A stretch of DNA of 7,430 bases from Pseudomonadota bacterium (GCA_015222795.1 JADFVY010000262.1:1-7430); one strand, 5' to 3'. Shown: positions 1-6,772, numbered from the stretch's first letter. A program made the numbers and translations. Notes: generated from the letters alone by a model not told the origin.

Positions 1-1
1 A

Positions 2-571
2 GGCTGGCGGCGCCTTGTCGGGATGGTGGTGGCCTTCGGCGGGGTGGTGCTGATTGCCGGTGAGCCGCGCTTCGCCGGCAGTCTGTGGGCGCTGGGCCTG
101 GTGATCGGCGCGGCTTTCGTCTGGGCGGTCGGCAACATCCAGGTCAAAAAGATGGGCCGGATCGACGAAATGGCGCTGCTGGCCTGGATGTCGGTGATGG
201 CGGCGCCGCAGTTGTTCCTGCTGTCCTTCATGCTGGAAGAAGGCCAGTTCGCCGCCGCGCAGGCCGCCACCTGGCGCGGCTGGGGCGCCGTGGCCTATCA
301 GGCGGTGGCGGTGGTGGCGATCAGTTACGGCATCTGGTACCGGCTGCTGGCCCGCCACGCCGTCAACGTCGTCGTGCCCTATACGTTGCTGGTGCCGGTT
401 TTCGGCGTGACGTCGGCGGCGATCTGGCTCGGCGAGACACTGACGGCGCGAATCGTCATCGGCGGCGCCATAACTCTCGTGGGCGTCGCCATCATCATCC
501 TGCGCCGCCCCCACCTCGCCGACCCGCTGCCCGACGCCCAGACCGACCCGGTCGAGGACCGCGACGGATAA
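2..571 (+). CDS. EamA/DMT-superfamily exporter, C-terminal part (5' truncated by the window edge)
   Basis: This is an inner-membrane transporter of the drug/metabolite (EamA) family, probably an exporter of amino acids or similar metabolites. The reading frame is open from base 2, before the first ATG at 23, and the residues ahead of that ATG (GWRRLVG) fit the usual end of the first EamA repeat, so the gene starts outside the window. About 189 residues are visible, with roughly six hydrophobic segments (near residues 8-25, 28-46, 55-75, 92-112, 124-142 and 146-164) and a charged, Asp/Pro-rich cytoplasmic tail. From memory, the NIQVKKMG stretch, YGIWYRLLAR, PYTLLVPVFG and the LGE motif align with the second half of E. 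coli EamA (YdeD), the O-acetylserine/cysteine exporter. Paralogues of this family are numerous, so the substrate is not established. The amidase gene follows 38 nt downstream on the same strand. Confidence 0.9.
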   Translation, partial: GWRRLVGMVVAFGGVVLIAGEPRFAGSLWALGLVIGAAFVWAVGNIQVKKMGRIDEMALLAWMSVMAAPQLFLLSFMLEEGQFAAAQAATWRGWGAVAYQAVAVVAISYGIWYRLLARHAVNVVVPYTLLVPVFGVTSAAIWLGETLTARIVIGGAITLVGVAIIILRRPHLADPLPDAQTDPVEDRDG

Positions 572-609
572 AGCTTGCCGTATCAACAGCGATAGGGGAT
601 CATCGCCCC

Positions 610-1272
610 ATGCTTGAACGCCCGTCACCCAACCGCGAACCGCGCCCCGATGGCGCGGCCATCGATATCCTCGTGCTGCATTACACCGGCATGCGCACGG
701 TCGAGGAGGCGCTGGTACGCATGTGTGACCCGGCGTCCAAGGTCAGCGCCCATTACTGCATCGACGAGACCGGAACGATCACCCGGCTGGTGCCCGAGGA
801 TCAGTGCGCCTGGCATGCGGGGCAGTCCTGGTGGCGCGGTTATCAGAACGTCAATGCGCGCTCGATCGGCATAGAGCTTGCCAACCCCGGCCACGAGTTC
901 GGCTATATGCCCTTCCCCGCGATCCAGATGACCGCGCTGATCCTGCTGTCCTCGGCGGTCACCCGCCGCCACAACATCCCGAGGCGCAACGTGGTCGGCC
1001 ATTCCGACATCGCGCCCTCGCGCAAGCAGGATCCGGGCGAACTGTTCGACTGGAAGCGCCTGGCGGCGGCCGGCATCGGGTTGTGGCCACGGTCGACGAA
1101 TGAGGGCGACGTGGAGGACGTGCATATGATGATGGAGACCTACGGCTATCAGGTTCATGAGGAAGGCGCCATCGCCGCCTTCCAGCGCCATTACCGCCCC
1201 GGCCGCATCGACGGCGTCCCCGACGAGGAAACCGCCCAACTGCTGGCCGGCCTGTTGGAAATCGCCGATTGA
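610..1272 (+). CDS. N-acetylmuramoyl-L-alanine amidase (Amidase_2, AmpD/AmiD-type) with C-terminal peptidoglycan-binding domain
   Basis: A 220-aa zinc amidase that would cleave the bond between N-acetylmuramic acid and L-alanine in peptidoglycan or anhydro-muropeptides (cell-wall recycling). The Amidase_2 domain spans about residues 15-155. The expected zinc ligands are H24 (LHYTG), H131 (VGHSDIAP) and D141 (KQDPG). K139 two residues before D141 and E89 (IGIEL) match the catalytic Lys and Glu of AmpD. Residues ~170-217 form a short PG_binding_1-like helical domain (GYQ, GAIAAFQRHYRP, DEETAQLL), as in AmiD. AmpD itself (about 187 aa) lacks this domain. No signal peptide or lipobox is seen, so a cytoplasmic recycling role is inferred. 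The frame stays open upstream to base 85, but that stretch is a shadow of the transporter gene. ATG 610 is preferred because the amidase domain starts soon after it and AGGGGAT lies about 10 nt upstream. The stop codon overlaps the rnpB promoter. Confidence 0.93.
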   Translation: MLERPSPNREPRPDGAAIDILVLHYTGMRTVEEALVRMCDPASKVSAHYCIDETGTITRLVPEDQCAWHAGQSWWRGYQNVNARSIGIELANPGHEFGYMPFPAIQMTALILLSSAVTRRHNIPRRNVVGHSDIAPSRKQDPGELFDWKRLAAAGIGLWPRSTNEGDVEDVHMMMETYGYQVHEEGAIAAFQRHYRPGRIDGVPDEETAQLLAGLLEIAD

Positions 1273-1297
1273 GCCCAAGGCTCGGACGCCCTATATA
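1269..1297 (+). promoter_or_regulatory. Sigma70-type promoter of rnpB
   Basis: A -35 element TTGAGC (1269-1274) and a -10 element TATATA (1292-1297) are separated by exactly 17 bp. The predicted start falls about 7 nt downstream, at the 5' base of the P1 helix of RNase P RNA (1304). The -35 box overlaps the amidase TGA stop (1270-1272), so the RNA gene starts with no spacer after the coding gene. Confidence 0.7.
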
Positions 1298-1303
1298 TAA
1301 CCC

Positions 1304-1715
<412 letters not shown>

Positions 1716-2078
1716 TCAGGGATCAAGTATCAGGTATCAGGTGCGAGGCCCGATTCCTGTCTTCCGCCTGCCGAATCGCAAATTCGACCCCATGCAAAGA
1801 CGTTTTCCGCGGTTTTCAGAGCTATGCGCATGCCGTGTTGGGCGCCATCATTATATGTTAAATATATGGATCAGTGGAATTCTATATGTTCAATTTATAG
1901 TACCAACCGTACCGGGATCTTATATCATGGAACGCTAATATAAACCCATTCGACCGACTTCCCTCGACCGTTGGTCAGGCGCGTTTCGCGAAATTTTCTC
2001 TGAAGGGTTTCCAGGATGCCCTTGCAAATCCGGCCGTGCGATGATGTAAAGGGGCATATCTTTATGGAGAATTGATTC
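1716..2078. other. Gene-free intergenic region with an AT-rich patch, between rnpB and the dioxygenase gene
   Basis: No coding frame with family features and no recognisable RNA was seen. The first part holds a tandem TATCAGG pair (about 1729-1742), just after the end of RNase P RNA, and a small CGAAT/ATTCG inverted repeat (1772-1786). Bases 1851-1900 are 78% A+T by direct count (39 of 50) and 1901-1950 are 60%, in strong contrast to the GC-rich genes on both sides. The AT patch repeats TATATG at 1852, 1863 and 1883, with TATATC at 1921. The last ~60 nt probably carry the promoter and ribosome-binding site of the dioxygenase gene. Confidence 0.6.
2022..2070 (+). promoter_or_regulatory. Candidate promoter and ribosome-binding site of the dioxygenase gene
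   Basis: TTGCAA (2022-2027) and a weak -10-like TGTAAA (2045-2050) are 17 bp apart. A clear Shine-Dalgarno GGAGA (2066-2070) sits 8 nt before ATG 2079 and supports that start. The ribosome-binding site is convincing. The promoter boxes are only a candidate because the -10 is poor. Confidence 0.35.
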
Positions 2079-2876
2079 ATGAAACTCAGCAACGAACAGC
2101 TTCGGGAATTCCGTGACGAGGGCTATCTGTTCCTGCCCGAATGCTTTTCGCGCGATGAGGCGGCGATGCTGCTGGATGAGGCACAGGCCATCTATGCCAC
2201 CGAGCGCGAGGAGGTCTGGCGCGAGGAGACCGGTGTGGCGCGCACCGCCTTTGCCGCCCATACCTACAGCGAGCCCTATCGTCGCCTGGGCGCCCATCCG
2301 CGCCTGATCGAGCCGGTCATGCAGATCCTTGAGGAAGAGGTCTATATGCACCAGTTCAAGATCAACGCAAAGGCGGCCTTCGACGGCGCGGTCTGGCAGT
2401 GGCACCAGGATTACGGCACCTGGGCGCGCGATGACGGAATGCCGGAGCCCCGCGCCATGAATATCGCGCTGTTCCTGGAGGACGTAACGGCGGCCAACGG
2501 CCCGCTGTTGTTCATCCCCAAAAGCCACAAAACCGGGGTGTTCGAGGCCGGCCACGATCTGGAAACGACCTCGTACCCCTTGTGGACGCTGGACCGCGCG
2601 ACCGTAACGCAACTGGCCAACGAAGGCGGCATTGTCGCGCCGATGGGGCCGGCCGGGTCGATGCTGATGTTCCACGGCAATCTGGTCCATGCCAGCCCGC
2701 CCAACATCAGCCCCTTCAACCGCACCATCGTCTATCTCAGCCTCTGCGCGGTCTCCAACCAAATCCGCCAGTTCAAACGCGCCGAATGGATCGCCCACCG
2801 CGATTTCACACCGATCGAGCCGCTGGCCGACGATTGCCTGGAAGAGTTGGTGGCGGCGCGGGAGAAGGTGGCCTAA
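2079..2876 (+). CDS. PhyH-family Fe(II)/2-oxoglutarate dioxygenase, proline-4-hydroxylase/ectoine-hydroxylase-like
   Basis: A 265-aa cytoplasmic non-haem iron oxygenase that would couple 2-oxoglutarate decarboxylation to hydroxylation of a small molecule. The double-stranded beta-helix iron triad is H109-x-D111 (WHQDYGTW) with distal H204 (NLVHAS). R215 (FNRT), 11 residues later, is the expected 2-oxoglutarate-binding Arg. The N-terminus (EQLREFRDEGYLFLPECFS) is typical of PhyH proteins. The stretch from MQIL (81) through HQFKINAKA, WHQDY, W-A-R-D-D-G-M and NGPLLF resembles, from memory, trans-4-proline hydroxylase of Dactylosporangium. It also partly matches the ectoine hydroxylase signature, W-H-x-D-[FY]-x-T-W followed by D-G-M-P. 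The usual EctD length is nearer 300 aa, and no ectABC genes are nearby, so free L-proline or a related imino or amino acid is as likely as ectoine. The substrate is not proven. The gene stands alone on the plus strand and its stop overlaps that of the converging DUF1491 gene. Confidence 0.9.
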   Translation: MKLSNEQLREFRDEGYLFLPECFSRDEAAMLLDEAQAIYATEREEVWREETGVARTAFAAHTYSEPYRRLGAHPRLIEPVMQILEEEVYMHQFKINAKAAFDGAVWQWHQDYGTWARDDGMPEPRAMNIALFLEDVTAANGPLLFIPKSHKTGVFEAGHDLETTSYPLWTLDRATVTQLANEGGIVAPMGPAGSMLMFHGNLVHASPPNISPFNRTIVYLSLCAVSNQIRQFKRAEWIAHRDFTPIEPLADDCLEELVAAREKVA

Positions 2877-3211
2877 AGCTCCTTGCCCTCAAATCCGTGC
2901 TCGCCGTCCCGCGTTTCCACCTCGACGACCCAGAGGTCGGGGTCGCGGGCGGTCTGGCGGGTTATGTAGTCGTCGGCGTCGGGTTCGGGCACAAGTTCGC
3001 CCTTCAGGGCCGGCATCCAGGACAGCACGCCGTCCAGGTCGCGGGTCTGGGTCAGCACCCGGCAGCCGAGGTCGAGCCGGTTGATTTTCAGGATCACCAT
3101 GCCGCCACGCGGGTCGCCGCGCCGCGCGATAACGGCGGGCACCGCCTGCGCCGACAGCCGGCGCAAATGCGCCTTGACCCAGAGCTCGGTGGGGATGCGT
3201 GTGTCTTCCAT
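2873..3211 (-). CDS. DUF1491 family protein
   Basis: A 112-aa soluble protein of unknown function. The pattern PTELWVKAHLRRL, the VIARRGDPRGGMVILKINR strand region, an acidic DADDYITRQ segment and DPDLWVVEVETRDG are, from memory, the hallmark of DUF1491, a small family found mainly in Alphaproteobacteria. The length is normal for the family. There is no signal peptide or membrane segment. The start ATG (3211) is set by GTGGAG (minus strand, 3220-3225) 8 nt upstream. This ribosome-binding site lies across the stop codon of the preceding Sel1 gene, only 5 nt away, so the two genes are very probably cotranscribed and translationally coupled. At its 3' end the TAG shares bases with the TAA of the converging dioxygenase gene. 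Confidence 0.85.
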   Translation of the reverse strand: MEDTRIPTELWVKAHLRRLSAQAVPAVIARRGDPRGGMVILKINRLDLGCRVLTQTRDLDGVLSWMPALKGELVPEPDADDYITRQTARDPDLWVVEVETRDGEHGFEGKEL

Positions 3212-3216
3212 GCGTT

Positions 3217-3906
3217 CTACTCCACCGGCTTCCAGCCCCTGGCGCGGCTGTCGGCTTCCTCAATTTCGGCCTTGCCCAGGTTTTTCGCCAGCAGGGCGGC
3301 GTTTTGCGCCGCGCCGGGATAGCCCCGGGCGGCCAGCAGGCGGAACCAGAAATAGGCGCGGGCGCGGTTTCCCGCCTGTGCGTAAAGCAGGCCGAGATCG
3401 TACTGGGCCTCGGTAAGGCCCGTATTGGCCGCCTTTTCCAGCCAGTCGAAGGCATTGTCCATGCCGCGGGGCAGGCCATCGCCGGTCATATACATGCGGC
3501 CGACCATGAATTGCGCGCGTGGCTTGCCCGCCTTCGCGGCCCGCAGCAGCCATTCGGCGGCCTTCTCGCGATCGGGGATCAGTTCGCAGTCGGCCGCGCT
3601 GGCGCCCGACCCGTAATAGAGCAAGAAACCGAGACTGAAACTGGCCTCCGGATGGCCCTGTTGCGCCGCCTGTTCGTAACGGAAGGCTGCCTCCTGGCAA
3701 TCCGGCGCATAGCCCTGCCCCTGGGAATACATGACCCCGGTCCAGTAGAGCGCGTCGGCGTCATCGGCATCGGCGAGGGGTTCGAGAACGCGCCGCGCCG
3801 TCGCATAATCCGCCGCCAGAAAGGCATCGCGTCCGACCGTCGCATCCTGCGCCCCGGCGACCCCCGTCAGGCCGGCGATCAGGATGGCGGCGAGCAGCAA
3901 CCGCAT
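3217..3906 (-). CDS. Secreted Sel1-like repeat (tetratricopeptide-like) protein
   Basis: A 229-aa exported protein made largely of Sel1-like helical repeats, which usually act as protein-protein scaffolds. An N-terminal signal peptide (MRLLLAAILIAGLTGVAGA) has a likely AGA/Q cleavage after residue 19, so the periplasm is the expected location. Repeats can be traced at about residues 49-84 (ALYWTGVMYSQGQG), 86-127 (ASFSLGFLLYYGSG), 129-164 (AQFMVGRMYMTGDG) and 166-197 (AQYDLGLLYAQAG). The first two contain short insertions, each with an Asp-Cys pair (C70 and C107). These are the only cysteines in the protein and could form a disulfide in the periplasm. The start ATG lies 1 nt after the TAA of the regulator gene and lacks a strong Shine-Dalgarno, which suggests translational coupling. 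The partner and the precise role are unknown. Confidence 0.9.
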   Translation of the reverse strand: MRLLLAAILIAGLTGVAGAQDATVGRDAFLAADYATARRVLEPLADADDADALYWTGVMYSQGQGYAPDCQEAAFRYEQAAQQGHPEASFSLGFLLYYGSGASAADCELIPDREKAAEWLLRAAKAGKPRAQFMVGRMYMTGDGLPRGMDNAFDWLEKAANTGLTEAQYDLGLLYAQAGNRARAYFWFRLLAARGYPGAAQNAALLAKNLGKAEIEEADSRARGWKPVE

Positions 3907-3907
3907 T

Positions 3908-4912
3908 TTATTGAGCGGTCGACGCTGCGTCGCCGTCGCCGGCCGGACCGCGCACGCGGCGTTCGTCGCGCGGGGTGCGGGTGAACATATCGCGATAGCA
4001 TTTGGAGAAATGCGAGGCCGAGGTAAAGCCGCAGGCGAAGGCGATCTCGGTCACCGGCATGGTCGACTGGGTCAGCAGCAGACGGGCGCGTTCCAGTCTG
4101 AGGCGCAGGTAATAGCGCGCCGGGCTGGTGTTCAGATAGCGGCGGAACAGGCGCTCCAGCTGGCGGCGGGACAGGCCGACGCGCGCGGCGATTTCCTCGC
4201 GGGTCAGCGCCTCCTCGACATTATGCTCCATCTCCGCAATGGCCTGGATCAGCCTGGGGTGGCTGATGCGCAGGCGGGCCTGCAGCGGCAGGCGCTGGTT
4301 GTCGTGGCCCTCGCGGATGCGTTCATGCATGAACAGCTCGCTGACCGCCGCCGCCGTTTCGTCGCCATGGCGGCGCGCCATTTCGGTAAGCATCATATCG
4401 CTGGCCGCCACACCGCCGGCACAGGTGAAACGATCGCGATCCACCTCGAACAATTCCGGCTGGATGTCGAGATCGGGGAAGGCCTCGCGGAAGCTTTCCA
4501 GGTTTTCCCAGTGGATGGTGCAGCGATAGCCGTTCAGCAGGCCGGCATGGGCCAGCACGTGCGCGCCGGTGCAGACCGCGCCCACGTGCGCCCCCTCGCG
4601 CGCCCAGCGCCTGAGCCAGCCGAAAACCACGTTATCCCGGTAGAGCTGTGCGTCCAGCCCGCTGCAGACCGCCACGTTGTCCGGGTGCGGCGTATCGGCA
4701 ATGCCCCGTTCGGCGATGACCTGGACCCCGTTCGAGGCGGTCACCGGCTCGCCATCGCGGCTGATAATTTCCCACCCATATACCGTGCGGCCGGTGGAAT
4801 AGTTGGCCAGCCGCATCGGCTCGAGCATCGCCGTAAAAGCCGACATCGAGAAATTGGGAATCAGGAGAAACGAAACCCGATCCGGCTTATCGCCGCTGAC
4901 TTTTTTAAACAT
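3908..4912 (-). CDS. GlxA/GbdR-type AraC-family transcriptional regulator (DJ-1/PfpI-like domain plus HTH)
   Basis: A 334-aa DNA-binding regulator. Residues ~11-195 form a class I glutamine-amidotransferase-like (DJ-1/PfpI) sensor domain, with the elbow GAVCTGAHVLAHAGLL (C114) and the motif ELFEVDRDRFTCAGG. Residues ~228-320 are an AraC DNA-binding domain with two helix-turn-helix units, EEIAARVGLSRRQLERLF (239-256) and VTEIAFACGFTSASHFSKCYR (287-307). From memory, the HWEN, DRDR-TCAGG and DMML signatures place it near GbdR and CdhR of Pseudomonas, activators of glycine betaine and carnitine catabolism. Other GlxA-type regulators are possible, and the ligand here is not known. It is the first gene of a compact operon with the Sel1 and DUF1491 genes (1-nt and 5-nt gaps). 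The DJ-1 domain probably senses a ligand rather than acting as an enzyme. The ribosome-binding site before ATG 4912 is weak. Confidence 0.92.
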   Translation of the reverse strand: MFKKVSGDKPDRVSFLLIPNFSMSAFTAMLEPMRLANYSTGRTVYGWEIISRDGEPVTASNGVQVIAERGIADTPHPDNVAVCSGLDAQLYRDNVVFGWLRRWAREGAHVGAVCTGAHVLAHAGLLNGYRCTIHWENLESFREAFPDLDIQPELFEVDRDRFTCAGGVAASDMMLTEMARRHGDETAAAVSELFMHERIREGHDNQRLPLQARLRISHPRLIQAIAEMEHNVEEALTREEIAARVGLSRRQLERLFRRYLNTSPARYYLRLRLERARLLLTQSTMPVTEIAFACGFTSASHFSKCYRDMFTRTPRDERRVRGPAGDGDAASTAQ

Positions 4913-4941
4913 GACAACCCGCCAATTAAAGGCACTGATCC

Positions 4942-4984
4942 CCTTTGGCCCCGATTACGGATTTTGTCAATGGCGACATGCATG
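4942..4984 (-). promoter_or_regulatory. Candidate promoter/operator region of the GlxA-type regulator operon
   Basis: On the minus strand a perfect -35 consensus TTGACA (4970-4965) lies about 50 nt before the start codon. At 16-18 bp spacing the -10 is poor (around CAAAGG, 4947-4942), as is often the case for activated promoters. A palindrome CATGCATG (4977-4984) sits just upstream of the -35. The boxes are seen in the sequence; their function is inferred and weakly supported. Confidence 0.3.
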
Positions 4985-5005
4985 ACGGCACGCCAAGCCG
5001 CATAT

Positions 5006-5036
5006 AAAAAAAGAGGGCCCCCGCATGGAGCCCCCT
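5006..5036 (-). terminator. Rho-independent terminator of the chemoreceptor transcript
   Basis: Read on the minus strand, a GC-rich hairpin of about 10 bp has left arm AGGGGGCTCC, loop ATGCG and right arm GGGGCCCTCT, with two G-U pairs. A run of seven T follows directly. It begins about 25 nt after the chemoreceptor stop codon and separates this unit from the regulator operon downstream. Confidence 0.85.
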
Positions 5037-5060
5037 GAAATTCGGTTTGTTCAAGAGCAA

Positions 5061-6764
5061 TCAGCCGGTTCGGATTTCCTGAAGGAATCGGTCGACTTCG
5101 CCGCGCAGACCTTCGGCCTGGCGGGCCATTTCCTCTGAGGCGTTGAGCACCTGGCCGGCGGCCGAACCGGTCTCGCCGGCGGCCTTGCGGACATTTTCGA
5201 TATTCGCGTTGACGTCCTGCGTGCCCTTGGCCGCCTGTTGAACATTGCGTGCGATCTCCTGCGTGGAAACGCCCTGTTCCTCGACCGCCGAGGAAATCGT
5301 GGTGGCAATATCGTTGACCTCGCCGATGATCGAGCGGATCCGCCCGATCGCGCCGACGGCGCTGCTGGTCTCTTCCTGGACCGCGCCGATCTGGGTCGAG
5401 ATTTCCTCGGTCGCCTTGGCGGTCTGGTTGGCGAGATTTTTCACTTCCTGGGCGACCACGGCAAAGCCCTTGCCGGCCTCGCCAGCACGCGCGGCCTCGA
5501 TGGTCGCGTTGAGCGCCAGCAGATTGGTCTGACCGGCAATGTCGTTGATCAGCGTTACGACCTCGCCAATCCTGCCCGCGGCTTCCGACAGGCCCTTGAC
5601 CGTCTCGTTGGTCGCTTCGGCCTCGGCCACCGCGTTTTGCGTGATCTTGGCCGATTGCAGAACCTGACGGCCTATTTCAGTGATCGAGGCGCTCAACTGC
5701 TCCGCCGTGGCGGCGACCGTTTCAACATTGGCGGTTGCCTGATCGGAGGCCGTGGCCACGCTGGCCGACTGGCGGCTGGTTTCCTCGGCGGTCGACGACA
5801 TTTGCTGGGCCGTCGACTGCATTTCGGTTGCCGACGAGGACACGCCATCGACGACTTCCTTGACCTGAAGCTCGAAACGATCGGCCATCCCGAGAATGGC
5901 CTCTCGTTTTTCCACTTCGGCGCGCTGATCCGCCTCGGCCTGTTCCTGTTCCAGGCGTATCTTGTCGATGGCGTTATCCTTGAAGACCTGAACCGCCTTC
6001 GCCATGCCGCCGATCTCATCGCGGCGGCGGCGGTCGGGCACCTCGGCGTTAATGTCGCCGGCGGCAAGACTGGCCATTGCGCCGGTCATCACCTTGATGG
6101 GCCGGGTAACCGTGTGGCTGAGCGAGAAAACCAGCGCGGTTATAAGGGCTATCACGACAATAATCCCCCCCCAGATCTGCGTCTCGCGGGCACTACTTAC
6201 CTGCTCATTCAGCTTGTCCAGGCTCCACACGACCGCCAGGGTTCCGATACGGACCTTGTCCTTGCCGGCGGTTACCGGCGCGCCCACGACAAGATGGTTT
6301 TCGTAGACCATGACCCCCGTGTCGCCGTTTTGAAGCCCGGCATTCCACTGTTCCGAAATTACGGCCAGATCGAAGGACTGCCATTTTTCGGACTTGTAGG
6401 ACGTCAGCAACGCGCCGGCGTCGTCCCAAACGACAATATTGGCTATAGTGGAATCCACGTCGCCTACAAGTTCGGCGTAGGATGCCTGGATCCGGTCGTT
6501 CTTCTTCCACTTGACGCCGCCGGACACTTCGCCCGCCAGCATTTTCGTGACCGTGACGCCGGTTGCCTGCGACATCGTGCGAAGCTGTTCCCGCTGCGTA
6601 TTGGCGCTTTGCCAGGTCAGCAGGCCGATACCGAGTGACACCGCCACCGCGACGATAACCGCGATTTTGCGCCCGATGGTCCAGAAAGCCAACTGCGCCG
6701 ACTCGCTACCCACTCCTCCCGACATAGCGATTTTTTCCACTTTACCAGCCGGTACTGTGTTCAT
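5061..6764 (-). CDS. Methyl-accepting chemotaxis protein (periplasmic sensor, HAMP, MCP signalling domain)
   Basis: A 567-aa transmembrane chemoreceptor that would sense a periplasmic signal and control CheA/CheW. In order: an N-terminal cytoplasmic stretch, TM1 (~33-50, IAVIVAVAVSLGIGLL), a periplasmic domain of about 145 residues (~53-196) with Cache/PAS-like strands (IVVWDDAGALL, VVGAPV, IGTLAVVW), TM2 (~197-216), HAMP (~217-271, TRPI, MASLAAGD, DEIGGMA) and a long coiled-coil signalling domain. The strongly conserved hairpin tip is at ~404-445 (DIAGQTNLLALNATIEAARAGE, then GFAVVAQEVKNLA). The C-terminus (EIRTG) has no NWETF-type pentapeptide for CheR/CheB tethering. The start at 6764 is chosen because AGGAG (6777-6773) lies 8 nt before it. 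A longer frame to 6815 has no such site and would add 17 residues. The gene follows the secreted Cache protein gene by 54 nt, so the two are probably cotranscribed. The ligand is unknown. Confidence 0.95.
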   Translation of the reverse strand: MNTVPAGKVEKIAMSGGVGSESAQLAFWTIGRKIAVIVAVAVSLGIGLLTWQSANTQREQLRTMSQATGVTVTKMLAGEVSGGVKWKKNDRIQASYAELVGDVDSTIANIVVWDDAGALLTSYKSEKWQSFDLAVISEQWNAGLQNGDTGVMVYENHLVVGAPVTAGKDKVRIGTLAVVWSLDKLNEQVSSARETQIWGGIIVVIALITALVFSLSHTVTRPIKVMTGAMASLAAGDINAEVPDRRRRDEIGGMAKAVQVFKDNAIDKIRLEQEQAEADQRAEVEKREAILGMADRFELQVKEVVDGVSSSATEMQSTAQQMSSTAEETSRQSASVATASDQATANVETVAATAEQLSASITEIGRQVLQSAKITQNAVAEAEATNETVKGLSEAAGRIGEVVTLINDIAGQTNLLALNATIEAARAGEAGKGFAVVAQEVKNLANQTAKATEEISTQIGAVQEETSSAVGAIGRIRSIIGEVNDIATTISSAVEEQGVSTQEIARNVQQAAKGTQDVNANIENVRKAAGETGSAAGQVLNASEEMARQAEGLRGEVDRFLQEIRTG

Positions 6765-6772
6765 GCCGAACG

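Noticed and set aside
85..609. A long N-terminal extension of the amidase reading frame
   Set aside because: It overlaps the transporter gene in another frame, is Arg/Gly-rich without a domain, and would be far longer than any usual amidase N-terminus.
625..1278. A minus-strand open frame opposite the amidase gene
   Set aside because: No recognisable family. The plus-strand frame carries all the zinc-ligand and catalytic motifs.
1728..1742. Tandem TATCAGG repeat considered as a short tandem repeat or attachment site
   Set aside because: There are only two copies of seven bases. No integrase, tRNA or matching distant copy is visible in the window.
2079..2876. Calling the dioxygenase ectD (ectoine hydroxylase) outright
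   Set aside because: Only part of the EctD signature is present, the protein is shorter than usual, and no ectABC genes are nearby. The similarity to trans-4-proline hydroxylase looks at least as strong.
3884..5038. A 384-codon open frame on the plus strand opposite the GlxA-type regulator
   Set aside because: It shows no family motifs and an antisense composition, and it runs through the intergenic region and the terminator. The minus strand encodes the DJ-1 and AraC domains.
5238..6638. A 466-codon open frame on the plus strand opposite the chemoreceptor gene
   Set aside because: The minus-strand frame has unmistakable chemoreceptor domains and a good ribosome-binding site. The opposite frame is a low-complexity Arg/Gly/Asp-rich shadow of the kind common in GC-rich DNA.
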